Below, one piece after another: positions 26,618 to 35,621 of a stretch of 64,000 bases of DNA. Each line of letters begins with the position of its first letter. Positions within the stretch are counted from its first letter, which is position 1. The stretch is from positions 1-64,000 of the forward strand of contig NZ_JAJNCT010000014.1 of assembly GCF_021026195.1 (NCBI RefSeq), written 5' to 3'. The DNA comes from Comamonas koreensis (lineage in GTDB: Bacteria; Pseudomonadota; Gammaproteobacteria; Burkholderiales; Burkholderiaceae_C). The notes beneath the pieces are model-generated. The model made no database searches. It saw only the letters and a program-made list of their open reading frames with translations, and was not told where the DNA came from. The position numbers and the translations under genes were made by a program.

Positions 26618-27415
26618 TCAGCCGTTGTCGCCACCGGCTACCGGCAGCACCGCACCGGTGATGTAGGCTGCCTCGTCGGAGGCCAGAAACAGGATCGGGC
26701 CGACCTGGTCATCGAGGCTGCCGTAACGCTTGAAGTAGTTGGACTCGGTCACCTGCTGCACGGCCTCGCGCATCCAGGTCTGCTCCTGTGGGCTGTCGCC
26801 CGCAGCATTGCGCGGCACCCGCCGGGGCGGCGCATGGGTGCCGCCGGGGGCGGAGGCGACGACGCGGATGTTCTGCGGTGCGTATTCCATCGCCAGCGAT
26901 TGCGTCAAGGCATTGACGCCACCTTTGGCGGCCGAGTAAGGCACCCGGCGAATACCGCGCGTGGCGTTGGACGACACATTGACGATGGTGCCGCCGCCGC
27001 GTGCCAGCAGATGCGGCAGCACGGCATGGCAGGCATAGAGGGTGGGCATCAGCGAGCGGCGGATCTCCGCATCGATCTGTGCGGGCTCGAACTCGGCAAA
27101 AGGGCGCATGCGGATCGCGCCGCCCACGCCGTTGATGAGGATGTCGATGCCGCCAAACAGCTGCGCGGCCTGGGTCATGGCGGCCTGCGCGCCTTCGTAG
27201 GTTTCCAGGTCGGCCACCAGGCCAGCGGCATTGGGGCTGCCCGCCTCGGCCGCCACTTCGGCAATAAAGTCGGCCCGGTCGACCAACAGCACCTTGGCGC
27301 CTTCGGCCACGGCGCGCAGCGCCACGCCCCGGCCAATGCCCTGGGCCGCACCGGTTACCACCATCACCTTGCCAGCAAAGCGCTGGTAGCTTGCGGCTTG
27401 CAGGGGCGCGTTCAT
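26618..27415 (-). CDS. benD: benzoate diol (1,6-dihydroxycyclohexa-2,4-diene-1-carboxylate) dehydrogenase
   Basis: A 265-residue SDR. TGAAQGIG is the NAD loop, LINGVGG replaces the usual NNAG (as in BenD/XylL), NVSSNATRGI carries the Ser and YSAAK the Tyr-Lys. It oxidatively decarboxylates the benzoate cis-diol to catechol. It follows benC with a 4-base stop/start overlap, the classic benABCD order. Confidence 0.95.
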   Translation of the reverse strand: MNAPLQAASYQRFAGKVMVVTGAAQGIGRGVALRAVAEGAKVLLVDRADFIAEVAAEAGSPNAAGLVADLETYEGAQAAMTQAAQLFGGIDILINGVGGAIRMRPFAEFEPAQIDAEIRRSLMPTLYACHAVLPHLLARGGGTIVNVSSNATRGIRRVPYSAAKGGVNALTQSLAMEYAPQNIRVVASAPGGTHAPPRRVPRNAAGDSPQEQTWMREAVQQVTESNYFKRYGSLDDQVGPILFLASDEAAYITGAVLPVAGGDNG

Positions 27416-28449
27416 GCCAGGGCCTCCGCCACGGCGGCCACCGGCTGGGTGGGCGTGAACTTCTCGTAATGGATGTTGGCGGGCACTATGCCTTCGGCCT
27501 TGAAATGCTTTTGCACCGCATCCACCATGGGCGGTGGGCCGCAGAGGTAGACATCGACATTGCCGCCATGCAGCGCCTGGGCGGGCAGGTGGTGGGTGAC
27601 ATAGCCCTGGCGCTCATGCCCGGTTTGTGGATCGGCCACGCAAGTGCTGAAGGTGAAGCCCGGGATCTGCAGCGCATAGGCCTGCAGGCGTTCGACCAGC
27701 ACCAGGTCCGCATCGCGGGTGACGCCATAGACCATGTGGATGGGCTGGGTTGCTCCGTTGCGGGCCAGCACCTCCAGCATCGACAGGAAGGGCGCCAGGC
27801 CCGTGCCGCCCGCCAAGAACAGCAGCGGCCGTGTGACTGCGCGCAGGTAAAAGCTGCCCAGCGGCCCGGTCATCTGCAGCGGCTCGCCCTGGCTGGCGCC
27901 CTGGAGCCAGCTGCTCATCAGGCCGCCGGGCACCTGCTTGATCAGAAAGCTCATGCGGCCATCGCCAGGCGCGGAGCTGAACGAGTAGGAGCGGTGCTGG
28001 CTGCTGCCCGGCACGCCGATATTGACGTACTGCCCGGGCAAAAACGCGGGTGCGGCCTCTGCCACATCCAGCACCAGCTCATAGGCGGCATCGCCAAAGG
28101 GCTGCACTGCGCTGACTGTGGCGCTGAACTTGCCGGTGCCGGTCTTGCAGGCGGTCGAGGGTACCGGCACGGCGACCACGCAGTCGGACTGCGGCACCAT
28201 CTGGCAGGTCAGCACCAGGCCTTGGCTGGCCTCGTCTTCGGTCAGCGCGTCGTCGATGTAGTCGTCGCCCAGGTCGTAGGTGCCGCTTTCGGCCTTGCAC
28301 TTGCAGGTGCCGCAGACGCCGTCCGAGCAGTCCATCGGCAGGTTGATGCGGTTGCGGAAGGCGGCGTCCAGCACTTTTTCGTGGGCGCCGCAGTCCACAA
28401 AGCGGGTGACCCCGTCCTCAAAGTTCAGGGCAATGCGATAGCTGTTCAT
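27412..28449 (-). CDS. benC: benzoate 1,2-dioxygenase electron transfer component
   Basis: A 345-residue reductase. The N-terminal plant-type [2Fe-2S] ferredoxin domain has Cys41, Cys46 and Cys49 (CSDGVCGTC) and Cys82. The FAD domain carries HRSYSFSSAP, and the NADH domain has LFLAGGTGLAPFLSML and DVYLCGPPPMVDAV. It passes electrons from NADH to BenAB. It starts 17 bases after benB and overlaps benD by 4 bases. Confidence 0.96.
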   Translation of the reverse strand: MNSYRIALNFEDGVTRFVDCGAHEKVLDAAFRNRINLPMDCSDGVCGTCKCKAESGTYDLGDDYIDDALTEDEASQGLVLTCQMVPQSDCVVAVPVPSTACKTGTGKFSATVSAVQPFGDAAYELVLDVAEAAPAFLPGQYVNIGVPGSSQHRSYSFSSAPGDGRMSFLIKQVPGGLMSSWLQGASQGEPLQMTGPLGSFYLRAVTRPLLFLAGGTGLAPFLSMLEVLARNGATQPIHMVYGVTRDADLVLVERLQAYALQIPGFTFSTCVADPQTGHERQGYVTHHLPAQALHGGNVDVYLCGPPPMVDAVQKHFKAEGIVPANIHYEKFTPTQPVAAVAEALA

Positions 28450-28466
28450 GGTGGTCTCCTGGCGTG

Positions 28467-28976
28467 TCAGATGTGGTAGACATCAATGACCTGGCGGATG
28501 TAGTCGTTCTTGAGGACGATCTTCTTGCGGGCGATGAGGAAGCTGTCAGCCACTTTGCGCAGGGTCAGAAAGACCGTGCCGAAGAAGTGATCGGTCTGCT
28601 TGTAGCGGTGGCTGAGCGTGTGAAAGTTGTAGCGCAGCTCCACCGTATCGGCCTGCTCGGCCAGCACTTCCACATTGCTGATCATGTGGTTGGTGCGCGG
28701 CTCGGGCATCGACGCGCTGGAGCGCTCGGTCTTGATGCGGAAGACCCGGTCCTCCAGCCCATTGCGGTTGGGGTAGTAGATCAGCGAGATCTGGCTGTGC
28801 GGGTCGTCGGTGAGCTGGTCATCGTCGTCCCAGGCGGGCATCCAGTACTCGGCGTCGGGCGCGTAGAGCGCCAGCCAGGGCTCCCATTCGCGGTCATCCA
28901 GGTAGCGGGCCTCGCGGTACAGAAAGGCGCAGATGGCGCGGTGGTCGACCGTGTTGCTGTGGCTGTCGGTGCTCAT
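28467..28976 (-). CDS. benB: benzoate 1,2-dioxygenase small (beta) subunit
   Basis: A 169-residue ring-hydroxylating dioxygenase beta subunit with an NTF2-like fold: AICAFLYREARYLDDREWEPWL at the N-terminus (given in part), DAEYWMPAW, SLIYYPNRNGLEDRVFRI and the C-terminal ARKKIVLKNDYIRQVIDVYHI region. It forms the alpha3beta3 oxygenase with BenA, whose stop overlaps its start by 4 bases. Confidence 0.95.
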   Translation of the reverse strand: MSTDSHSNTVDHRAICAFLYREARYLDDREWEPWLALYAPDAEYWMPAWDDDDQLTDDPHSQISLIYYPNRNGLEDRVFRIKTERSSASMPEPRTNHMISNVEVLAEQADTVELRYNFHTLSHRYKQTDHFFGTVFLTLRKVADSFLIARKKIVLKNDYIRQVIDVYHI

Positions 28977-30337
28977 GGCTGGGCTCCTGCGCGCTCTTGC
29001 TGCACGGCCTTGCGCATGGTCTTGGCCCAGTAGTCGTGCTGGCAGACAAACAGGCCTTCGTCCTCGCTGCGCTCACCGCTGAGCAAGGGGCTCATGCCCA
29101 TCTTCTTCGCGTTCTCGTCGGGGCCCTCGATCCACAGCGGCGCGCCACGGCTCATGTCGTTCCAGCGCACTGCGCTGCCGGCATAGCCTGCCTGGCAGGC
29201 GCGGAACTCTTCCAGGTCATCGGCCGTGCCCATGCCAGAGACGTTGAAGAAATCCTCGTACTGGCGGATGCGGGTGGCGCGGTCTTGTGCGCTTTCGCCC
29301 TTGGGGCCAAAGCAGAAGATGCTGATCTCCGTCTGGTTCACGTTCAAGGGGCGGGCCACGCGGATCTGGGTGCCGAACTGGTCCATCAGGAACACATTGG
29401 GGTAGAGGCAGAGGTTGCGGGTCTGGCGCACGATGAAGTCCGCGCGCTCCTGGCCCACGCGCTGGGCGAGTTCCTCGCGCTGGTTCCAGATCGGGCGCAC
29501 CTCGGGGTTCAAGGTGTTGGTCCACAGCAGGATGTGGCCGTTCTCGAAGCCATAGACGCCGGCGACCGACTTGCTCCAGTTGTTGGCATCGGTGGCCTTG
29601 GTGCCTTCGGCATTGCGGCGGCTCATCGTCGCGGCATAGTTCCAGTGCACGGAGCTGACGTGGTAGCCATCGCAGCCGTTTTCCATCTGCATCTTCCAGT
29701 TGCCGTCATAGATGTAGCTGGAGTTGCCGCGCAGCACTTCCAGGCCTTCGGGCGCCTGGTCCACGATCTGGTCGATGATGACCCGGGTCTCGCCCAGGTA
29801 GTCTTCCAGCGGCTGCACATCGGCGTTGAGGCTGCCAAACAGAAAGCCCCGGTAGTTCTGGAAGCGCGCCACCCGGGTCAGGTCGTGCGAGCCGTTCTTG
29901 TTGAAAGTGATGGGGTACTCGGTGGTCTTCTCATCCTTGACCTTGAGCAGCTTGCCGGCGTTGCTGAAGGTCCAGCCATGGAAGGGGCAGGTGAAGCTGC
30001 CCTTGTTGCCATGCTTTTTGCGGCACAGCATGGCGCCCTTGTGCGCGCAGGCATTGATCACCGCATGCAGCTCGCCTTGCTTGTCGCGGGTGATGATGAT
30101 GGGCTGGCGGCCGATCGACGTGGTGTAGTAGTCGTTGTTGTCGGGGATCTGGCTCTCGTGTGCCAGGTAGACCCAGTTCGATTCGAACAGGTACTTCATC
30201 TCCAGCTCGAACAGCTCGGGGTTGGTGAAGATGTCGCGGCGGCAGCGGAAAACGCCGGCGTCCTTGTCGTCTTGCAGTGCCGTATCCAGCAGCTGTTCGA
30301 CGGCGCCGAAGCGGTCGGTAGAGGCAATCGTGGTCAT
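28973..30337 (-). CDS. benA: benzoate 1,2-dioxygenase large (alpha) subunit
   Basis: A 454-residue Rieske oxygenase. Rieske ligands are Cys97/His99 (CAH) and Cys117/His120 (CPFH). The mononuclear iron site is ENGCDGYH...H with bridging Asp223 and ligands His226 and His231. It adds O2 to benzoate to give the cis-diol carboxylate. The start at 30337 has AGGAGACCTCACC upstream; a longer frame upstream is not protein-like. 128 bases separate it from catA without an obvious terminator. Confidence 0.96.
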   Translation of the reverse strand: MTTIASTDRFGAVEQLLDTALQDDKDAGVFRCRRDIFTNPELFELEMKYLFESNWVYLAHESQIPDNNDYYTTSIGRQPIIITRDKQGELHAVINACAHKGAMLCRKKHGNKGSFTCPFHGWTFSNAGKLLKVKDEKTTEYPITFNKNGSHDLTRVARFQNYRGFLFGSLNADVQPLEDYLGETRVIIDQIVDQAPEGLEVLRGNSSYIYDGNWKMQMENGCDGYHVSSVHWNYAATMSRRNAEGTKATDANNWSKSVAGVYGFENGHILLWTNTLNPEVRPIWNQREELAQRVGQERADFIVRQTRNLCLYPNVFLMDQFGTQIRVARPLNVNQTEISIFCFGPKGESAQDRATRIRQYEDFFNVSGMGTADDLEEFRACQAGYAGSAVRWNDMSRGAPLWIEGPDENAKKMGMSPLLSGERSEDEGLFVCQHDYWAKTMRKAVQQERAGAQP

Positions 30338-30465
30338 GGTGAGGTCTCCTGGGGTACTGCTCCGCCTCGCAACGCGGATCGCGGCGCGAATGGCTGGGGG
30401 AGGGAGGATGGGGTAGGGGCGGGGGCACTGCCTGCTCGGCACCCCTGCCGTGGGGCGTCAGGCGA

Positions 30466-31401
30466 TCAGGCCGCCAGGCGTGGGCGTTCCACGATCTGGT
30501 TGTCGACACCGCCGACCAGCGCGCTGAGCCGGATGTCGAAGACGATCTCGGCAAAGGGCCCGCTCAGGCCCTGGGCGCGGATGCTGGCCTCATCGCTGCG
30601 CTCGGTCAGCGGGGGCACCAGGCCTTCGCGGGTAGCGTAGGCAAAGTCGTCAAACACCAGCGGGTCGCCATCGATGTTGATCTGCGTGGTGAGCTTGCGG
30701 TGGCCATCGGCCGTGACGAAGAAGTGGATGTGCGCGGGGCGGTTGCCATGGCGGCCCAGCTGGTTGAGCAAGGCCTGGGTGGGGCCATCAGGCGGGCAGC
30801 CGTAGCCCATGGGTACGATGCTCTGGAATTTGTAGCGGCCCTGTGCATCGGCAATGATGGTGCGGCGCATGTTGAACGGCTTTTGCTCGCCGGTGGGGTC
30901 AAAGTGCGAGTAGAAGCCCTTGGTGTTGGCATGCCAGACCTCGACCTGCGCACCGGGCAGCGGCTGGCCATCGGCGCCGTAGACGGTACCGTGCATGATG
31001 AGGGTGTGGCCAGCGGTGTCGCTGCCGTCATCGAGGCGGCCATAGCCTTGCACCACGGGGGCGCCTGCCACGTAGAGCGGGCCTTCAATCGTGCGTGGCG
31101 TGCCGTTGGCCACGCCCAGCGCGGCGTCTTCGGCATCCATGCGCATGTCAAAGTAGCGGTCCAGCCCCAGGCCGGGCGACAGCAGGCCTGCCTCGCCGCG
31201 CGCGCCGAGCTGGTTCAGGTAGGCAACGCCGGCCCAGTATTCGTCGGAGGTGATGTCCAGGTCTTCAATGGCCTTGAACAGGTCGGACAGGATGCGGTGG
31301 ATGATCTGCTTGGTGCGCGGGTTGCCACCGTCCTGGTTGAGGCCGCTGGCCAGACGCAGAAAATCCTGCACGTCGGGGGTGTTGAAGATAGGGGCGCTCA
31401 T
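30466..31401 (-). CDS. catA: catechol 1,2-dioxygenase
   Basis: A 311-residue intradiol dioxygenase. The non-haem Fe(III) ligands are at the canonical positions Tyr164, Tyr200, His224 and His226, within VEVWHANTKGFYSHFD, VPMGYGCPPDG and NRPAHIHFFV. It cleaves catechol to cis,cis-muconate. The N-terminal helical dimerisation region (residues 1-100) is present. The start has GGAGACTAC upstream; it follows catB after a 66-base gap with an 8-bp tandem repeat. Confidence 0.96.
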   Translation of the reverse strand: MSAPIFNTPDVQDFLRLASGLNQDGGNPRTKQIIHRILSDLFKAIEDLDITSDEYWAGVAYLNQLGARGEAGLLSPGLGLDRYFDMRMDAEDAALGVANGTPRTIEGPLYVAGAPVVQGYGRLDDGSDTAGHTLIMHGTVYGADGQPLPGAQVEVWHANTKGFYSHFDPTGEQKPFNMRRTIIADAQGRYKFQSIVPMGYGCPPDGPTQALLNQLGRHGNRPAHIHFFVTADGHRKLTTQINIDGDPLVFDDFAYATREGLVPPLTERSDEASIRAQGLSGPFAEIVFDIRLSALVGGVDNQIVERPRLAA

Positions 31402-31434
31402 CGTAGTCTCCTTGTCGTAAATTCTTGGGGTCAA

Positions 31435-31466
31435 TCTATCTGTCTATCCGGCTATCCGTCTATCGC
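31435..31466. repeat. four imperfect 8-bp tandem repeats between catB and catA
   Basis: Four consecutive octamers, TCTATCTG, TCTATCCG, GCTATCCG and TCTATCGC, lie in the 66-base gap between the catB stop and the catA start. Seven or fewer differences separate all copies. Such repeats can change number by replication slippage and so alter catA translation or local mRNA structure. Confidence 0.7.
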
Positions 31467-31467
31467 A

Positions 31468-32667
31468 TCAGGCGGCCACCGGCACGCTCACACAACTGCG
31501 GTCCCTGCGGAAGTGCCGCACGCGGTCTTCATCCAGTGTGATGCCCAGGCCCGGTGCCGTGGGCACCGTCAGGTGGAAATCCTTGTACTCCAGCGGCGTG
31601 GCCAGAATCTCTTCGGTCAGCAGCAGCGAGCCAAACAGCTCGGTGCCCCATTGCAGCTCGCGGAAGGTGGAGAACGCATGGGCCGAGGCGATGGTGCCCA
31701 CGCCGCCTTCGAGCATGGTGCCGCCATACAGTTCGATGCCAGCCGCATCGGCAATGGCAGCCACTTGCTGCGCAGCCTGCAGCCCGCCCGATTGCTCGGT
31801 CTTGATCGCAAACACATCGGCGCCGGCAACCCGCGCCAGTGCCAGTGCCGAGGCCGGGCCGGTCAGCGATTCATCGGCCATGATCGCAATCGGATAGCGG
31901 CCTTTGAGGCGGGCCAGCACATCGGCGCTGGCCACCGGCTGCTCGGCCAGCTCGCAGCCCGCATCCACCAGGCCGGCCAGACCGTGGTGCGCTTCCAGCT
32001 CGCTCCAGGCCATGTTCACATCAACCCGCACCGAGGCCAGATCGCCCAGCGCCTTCTTGATGGCCGCCACGTGGGCCACATCATCGCGCACCGCCTTGCG
32101 GCCGATCTTGAGCTTGAAGATCTGGTGGCGGCGCGTCTCCAGCATGCGCTGGGCTTCTTCAATGTCGCGGCCGGTGTCGCCCGAGGCCAGGGTCCAGGCC
32201 ACAGGCAGGCGGTCACGCAGGCGGCCGCCCAGCAGCTCGGACACCGGCAGGCCGGTGCGCTGGCCGAGCGCATCGAACAGCGCCGTCTCGACCGCGCACT
32301 TGGCAAAGCGGTTGTCGCGGATGGCCTGGTTCAGCCGCGCCATCAAGGCGGGCACGCGGTTGGCGTTGGCGCCCACCATCTGCGGCACAAAATAGGTATC
32401 GATGGCCAACTTCATGCCCTCGGGCGATTCGGCACCATAGGCCAGGCCGCCAATGGTGGTGCCCTCGCCAATGCCCACCGTGCCATCGGAGCAGCGCACG
32501 CGCACCAGCATCAGGGTCTGGCCATTCATCGTGGCCATCGACAGCTTGTGGGGGCGGATGGTGGGCAGATCGACCAGCAAGGTCTCCACCTGTTCGACGA
32601 CAACGCAGCCTGCTGCCGTATATGCCGCAGGTCGGGCGCTGTCTTGGAGTGGGTGTGTGTTTTGCAT
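31468..32667 (-). CDS. catB: muconate cycloisomerase
   Basis: A 399-residue enolase-superfamily enzyme. The KxK motif FKLKIG carries Lys185 and Lys187, metal ligands are Asp216 (VDVN), Glu242 (AEQP) and Asp265 (ADES), and Lys289 sits in AIKTEQSGG. It converts cis,cis-muconate to muconolactone. I place the start at 32667 rather than 32727, because the upstream ATG overlaps the regulator's ATAC-N7-GTAT operator. It is the first gene of the long leftward ben/cat operon. Confidence 0.94.
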   Translation of the reverse strand: MQNTHPLQDSARPAAYTAAGCVVVEQVETLLVDLPTIRPHKLSMATMNGQTLMLVRVRCSDGTVGIGEGTTIGGLAYGAESPEGMKLAIDTYFVPQMVGANANRVPALMARLNQAIRDNRFAKCAVETALFDALGQRTGLPVSELLGGRLRDRLPVAWTLASGDTGRDIEEAQRMLETRRHQIFKLKIGRKAVRDDVAHVAAIKKALGDLASVRVDVNMAWSELEAHHGLAGLVDAGCELAEQPVASADVLARLKGRYPIAIMADESLTGPASALALARVAGADVFAIKTEQSGGLQAAQQVAAIADAAGIELYGGTMLEGGVGTIASAHAFSTFRELQWGTELFGSLLLTEEILATPLEYKDFHLTVPTAPGLGITLDEDRVRHFRRDRSCVSVPVAA

Positions 32668-32725
32668 GGATGCTATTGAACGACGCAGTGCGCCACTTGA
32701 TCCAACACCGAATTTGTCTTGTTTC

Positions 32726-32740
32726 ATACCTTGCAGGTAT
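32726..32740. promoter_or_regulatory. BenM/CatM-type operator ATAC-N7-GTAT
   Basis: ATACCTTGCAGGTAT is a perfect inverted repeat with the exact ATAC-N7-GTAT pattern bound by the LysR regulators BenM and CatM in benzoate/catechol control. It lies between divergent catB and the LysR gene, 59 bases upstream of the chosen catB start. It is the only such site I found for the whole operon, so all ben and cat genes may depend on this one promoter region. Confidence 0.8.
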
Positions 32741-32810
32741 GGTGTGAGGTTTGAATATTAAAAAACAATGACTTAAAATCGCTACATTCCCATATCTATG
32801 GTTTTCCCTG

Positions 32811-33764
32811 ATGGATCTGCGCCATATCCGGTATTTTGTGGCCGTAGCCACTACCCGCAACTTCACCCGCGCGGCTGAGCAAATGCATATTGCGCAGCCG
32901 CCGTTCAGCCGCCAGATCCAGCAGCTGGAGGACGAGCTGGGCGTGCAACTGATCCAGCGCAACAGCCGCCCGGTGCGTCTGACCGAGGCCGGCCGCCTCT
33001 TCTATGAGCAATCGCTGCAGGTGCTGCAGCGGGTGGACCAGATGAAAAGCGCGGCCCGGCAGGTGGGGCTGAACCAGCGGCAATCGATCTCGATCGCCTA
33101 TGTGGCCTCTACCTTGTATGGCGGCCTGCCGATGCTGGTGCGCATGTTCCGCAAGCGCTACCCCGATACCGACGTGCACCTGGTGGACATGGGCTCGATC
33201 CAGCAGATCCAGGAGCTGCGCTCTGGCCGCATCGACCTGGGATTTGGCCGCATCCGCACCAATGACACCTCGGTCGCGCGCACCGTGCTGCGCGAAGAAA
33301 AGCTGGTGCTGGCCATTGCGCCAGGCACCCCGCTGGCCGCCGACACCGGCCGCATCCGCCTGCCCGCGCTGGCAGGCCAGCGCCTCATCGTCTACCCCAA
33401 GGACCCGCGCCCCAGCTTTGCCGACCATGTGCTGGGCCTCCTGCATGACCAGGGCATACAGCCCGCCGAAGTGCATGAGGTGCGCGAGCTGCAGGCCGGC
33501 CTGGGCCTGGTCGCCGCCGAGATGGGCGTCTGCATCGTGCCCGCAGCGGCACGGCTGCGCTCGGACCTGGTCTACCGCCTGATCGACGACGAGCGCGCCA
33601 CCTCACCGATCATCCTGAGCCACCGGGTCAATGACGACTCCTGGTACATCGCGGCGATCAAGGAGCTGACGGCCGAGATGTACGCGCAGAACCCGCCCTG
33701 GCTGGATTTTGAGACGAATGCGTTTCCGGCGCGGGAGATGTATGGGCGTGTTGGAAAGCGGTGA
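32811..33764 (+). CDS. LysR-family regulator of benzoate/catechol degradation (BenM/CatM/CatR type)
   Basis: A 317-residue LysR regulator starting MDLRHIRYFVAVATTRNFTR, the pattern of CatM/BenM/CatR. The helix-turn-helix covers residues 18-40 (RAAEQMHIAQPPFSRQIQQL), and the effector domain contains YVASTLYGGLPMLVRMFR and GLGLVAAEMGVCIVP. It should activate catB onward with cis,cis-muconate, and possibly benzoate, as inducer. It is divergent from catB with the operator between them. The symbol is left open because BenM and CatR cannot be separated by reading alone. Confidence 0.9.
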   Translation: MDLRHIRYFVAVATTRNFTRAAEQMHIAQPPFSRQIQQLEDELGVQLIQRNSRPVRLTEAGRLFYEQSLQVLQRVDQMKSAARQVGLNQRQSISIAYVASTLYGGLPMLVRMFRKRYPDTDVHLVDMGSIQQIQELRSGRIDLGFGRIRTNDTSVARTVLREEKLVLAIAPGTPLAADTGRIRLPALAGQRLIVYPKDPRPSFADHVLGLLHDQGIQPAEVHEVRELQAGLGLVAAEMGVCIVPAAARLRSDLVYRLIDDERATSPIILSHRVNDDSWYIAAIKELTAEMYAQNPPWLDFETNAFPAREMYGRVGKR

Positions 33765-33881
33765 GGGGATTGCTGCGCTGTTGGATCTCGGTTGTTGCGG
33801 CCGTTGATTTACGGATTCTTCGCGGCCCACCAGGCGCTCAAGCGGACCCGTAGATGGGCGGCTTAGCTTTATCATGCGGCG

Positions 33882-34319
33882 ATGAACATAGAAACTACGG
33901 CACACCTGCAACAGCTCATCGCTGAAGAAATTCAGTCTGCGGACGGAGACGAAGTTGTAGCTAACATTTATGAAGTCGTACACAAAATACGCCTGCTAGA
34001 GCAACCTCGCCAAGTGATACCGATCATCTTTCGTTGGGCTGAGGAAAATCATTCAAACCTTATCGATGTTGAGCCATTTCGGCTTTTTATCGAGGAGCAG
34101 GATGACTATGTTCCGGCCCTTGAGGAATCCATCAGTCGCAAGCCCACGGGACTCACCACTTGGATGGCTTACCGGCGCGCAAACGGCGAGACAGATCGCT
34201 CCAAAGTAAATTATTGGATAGCAGTACTTCAGAAGGTTTTGCTGCACCCACTGGCCGATGAAGAGTGCAAACAACAGACAGAGAATTTTATTTCTATTCA
34301 AATCAAGCGGCATGTCTAA
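33882..34319 (+). CDS. hypothetical protein, possible orphan immunity protein
   Basis: A 145-residue acidic, mostly helical protein with no membrane segment (LQQLIAEEIQSADGDEVVAN, FRLFIEEQDDYVPALEESI). I do not recognise the family. Its composition is less GC-rich than both flanks, and it sits tail to tail with an Imm45-like gene, so it may be a contact-dependent-toxin immunity protein without its toxin. That is inference from size, composition and neighbour only. Confidence 0.55.
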   Translation: MNIETTAHLQQLIAEEIQSADGDEVVANIYEVVHKIRLLEQPRQVIPIIFRWAEENHSNLIDVEPFRLFIEEQDDYVPALEESISRKPTGLTTWMAYRRANGETDRSKVNYWIAVLQKVLLHPLADEECKQQTENFISIQIKRHV

Positions 34320-34365
34320 GTATGGCGGCTCTGGGCCGGTGCTGCGGCCGGCAGCTACTGGCCAC

Positions 34366-34776
34366 TTACTTCATTTGAAGATCGCGGGTTGTTGACAGCG
34401 CAGCGTCTTCAATCTGAACCTCGGACGGGTAGTTCTCTATCACCTGAACGCATTCAACTGGGCACTCCGGATAAATCCAATGCGCCCAGTTGGCGATGAT
34501 CCAATCGGTGGAAAGGGCCTGTACATTCGGCGCCTTGGCATCTACGGGCAGCTTCACAAGAATGTGGCCGGCCTTGTAGCCTGTGGTGACGATGAATGCA
34601 AAGCCGCATGGTGATTCGTGGTCGACCACCACCATAAAGTCAACGACATTCTCATAAGGCCAAACGGCCTTGAGGCAGCGAAACACTGTACCTCGATAAA
34701 TAAGCTGGGACGGCCAACTCGAAAGTGGGCTCCAACTTGCCTTCGCTCCACCGATCGCTGGTCCTTTTGTGCTCAT
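34366..34776 (-). CDS. Imm45-like immunity protein
   Basis: A 136-residue protein whose core, FMVVVDHESPCGFAFIVTTG then YKAGHILVKLP and later NWAHWIYPECPVE, matches what I recall of the Imm45 polymorphic-toxin immunity family: a beta-rich domain with the GYKAG turn and a closing NW..W.YP motif. Such proteins neutralise a delivered toxin. No Rhs, CDI or LXG toxin is nearby, so it would be an orphan gene giving protection against kin toxins. Confidence 0.55.
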   Translation of the reverse strand: MSTKGPAIGGAKASWSPLSSWPSQLIYRGTVFRCLKAVWPYENVVDFMVVVDHESPCGFAFIVTTGYKAGHILVKLPVDAKAPNVQALSTDWIIANWAHWIYPECPVECVQVIENYPSEVQIEDAALSTTRDLQMK

Positions 34777-34896
34777 ATGGCTTTACTCTACACCGTCTGT
34801 TGCTGCCCGATGCTGAACGGCCAATCACCAGCAGGAAAATCCGGTGGAACTGCAAGCCGGCTGTGCCACTGCAGCCATTGGTAGCGACCACCCCCA

Positions 34897-35517
34897 TCAA
34901 TGCATCGCCCGTTCAGCCAGCAGCAGCAACGCGATGCCAACCATCAGCGCCCCTGACACACGAGATACGACCAGTGCCGCGCCTGGGCGTGTGCCCAGCA
35001 CGCGCTGCGCTGTGAAGCCCACGGCCAGATACACGCCGCAGCAGCTCAGCGCATGCACGACGCCCAGCACCATGATCTGCAGTGCGACGGGCCATGCACT
35101 CTCGGCGTGTACAAACTGCGGCAACAACGCCAGGAGCAAGAGAATCAGCTTGGGATTGAAGCCGCTGATACCTGCGCCCTTGCATGCCCATTTCCATCCT
35201 CCCCCCACCAGCGCGGACTGGGCACTGACGCTGGCCGCAGGGCTGCGCAGCATGGCCACGCCCATCCAGAGTAGATAGGCCGAGCCGGCCACCGTGAGCA
35301 CCGTCAACACCTCGGGGTGGCTGGCGACCAGCGCGCCAACGCCTGCGGCCACGGCCGCAGTGGCCAGCAAGGCACCACAGGCCAGACCGACGACCGCTGC
35401 GCAAGCCAGGCGGCGCCCCCGCAGGCCTGCAGAAATGACATAGGCCCAATCGGCCCCCGGGGTGATCACCAACGCAAACGATACCGCCCAGAAGGCAGCT
35501 ACAGCGGTCAAAGGCAC
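34897..35517 (-). CDS. LysE/RhtB family amino acid exporter
   Basis: A 206-residue inner-membrane exporter with about six hydrophobic segments. The family motif FALVITPGADWAYVISAGLRGRR opens the protein and GFNPKLILLLLALLPQFV follows in the middle. The GTG at 35517 is chosen: it gives the family's usual length, whereas the ATG at 35631 would run into the divergent regulator gene. It is divergent from an Lrp/AsnC-type regulator, a standard pairing for amino acid exporters. Confidence 0.85.
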   Translation of the reverse strand: MPLTAVAAFWAVSFALVITPGADWAYVISAGLRGRRLACAAVVGLACGALLATAAVAAGVGALVASHPEVLTVLTVAGSAYLLWMGVAMLRSPAASVSAQSALVGGGWKWACKGAGISGFNPKLILLLLALLPQFVHAESAWPVALQIMVLGVVHALSCCGVYLAVGFTAQRVLGTRPGAALVVSRVSGALMVGIALLLLAERAMH

Positions 35518-35621
35518 AGTACTTCTCTCGTCAAACAAAGGAGAGAAGGATAGGCAAGATGTAGCAGAATGTGCTCTCAATAAATTCCGATAAACATGAG
35601 AAAACTGGAAGCTATTAAAGA

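Noticed and set aside
30700..32679. A rightward open frame of about 659 codons opposite catA and catB
   Set aside because: Antisense to enzymes with all catalytic residues at canonical positions; no domain is readable in the antisense translation.
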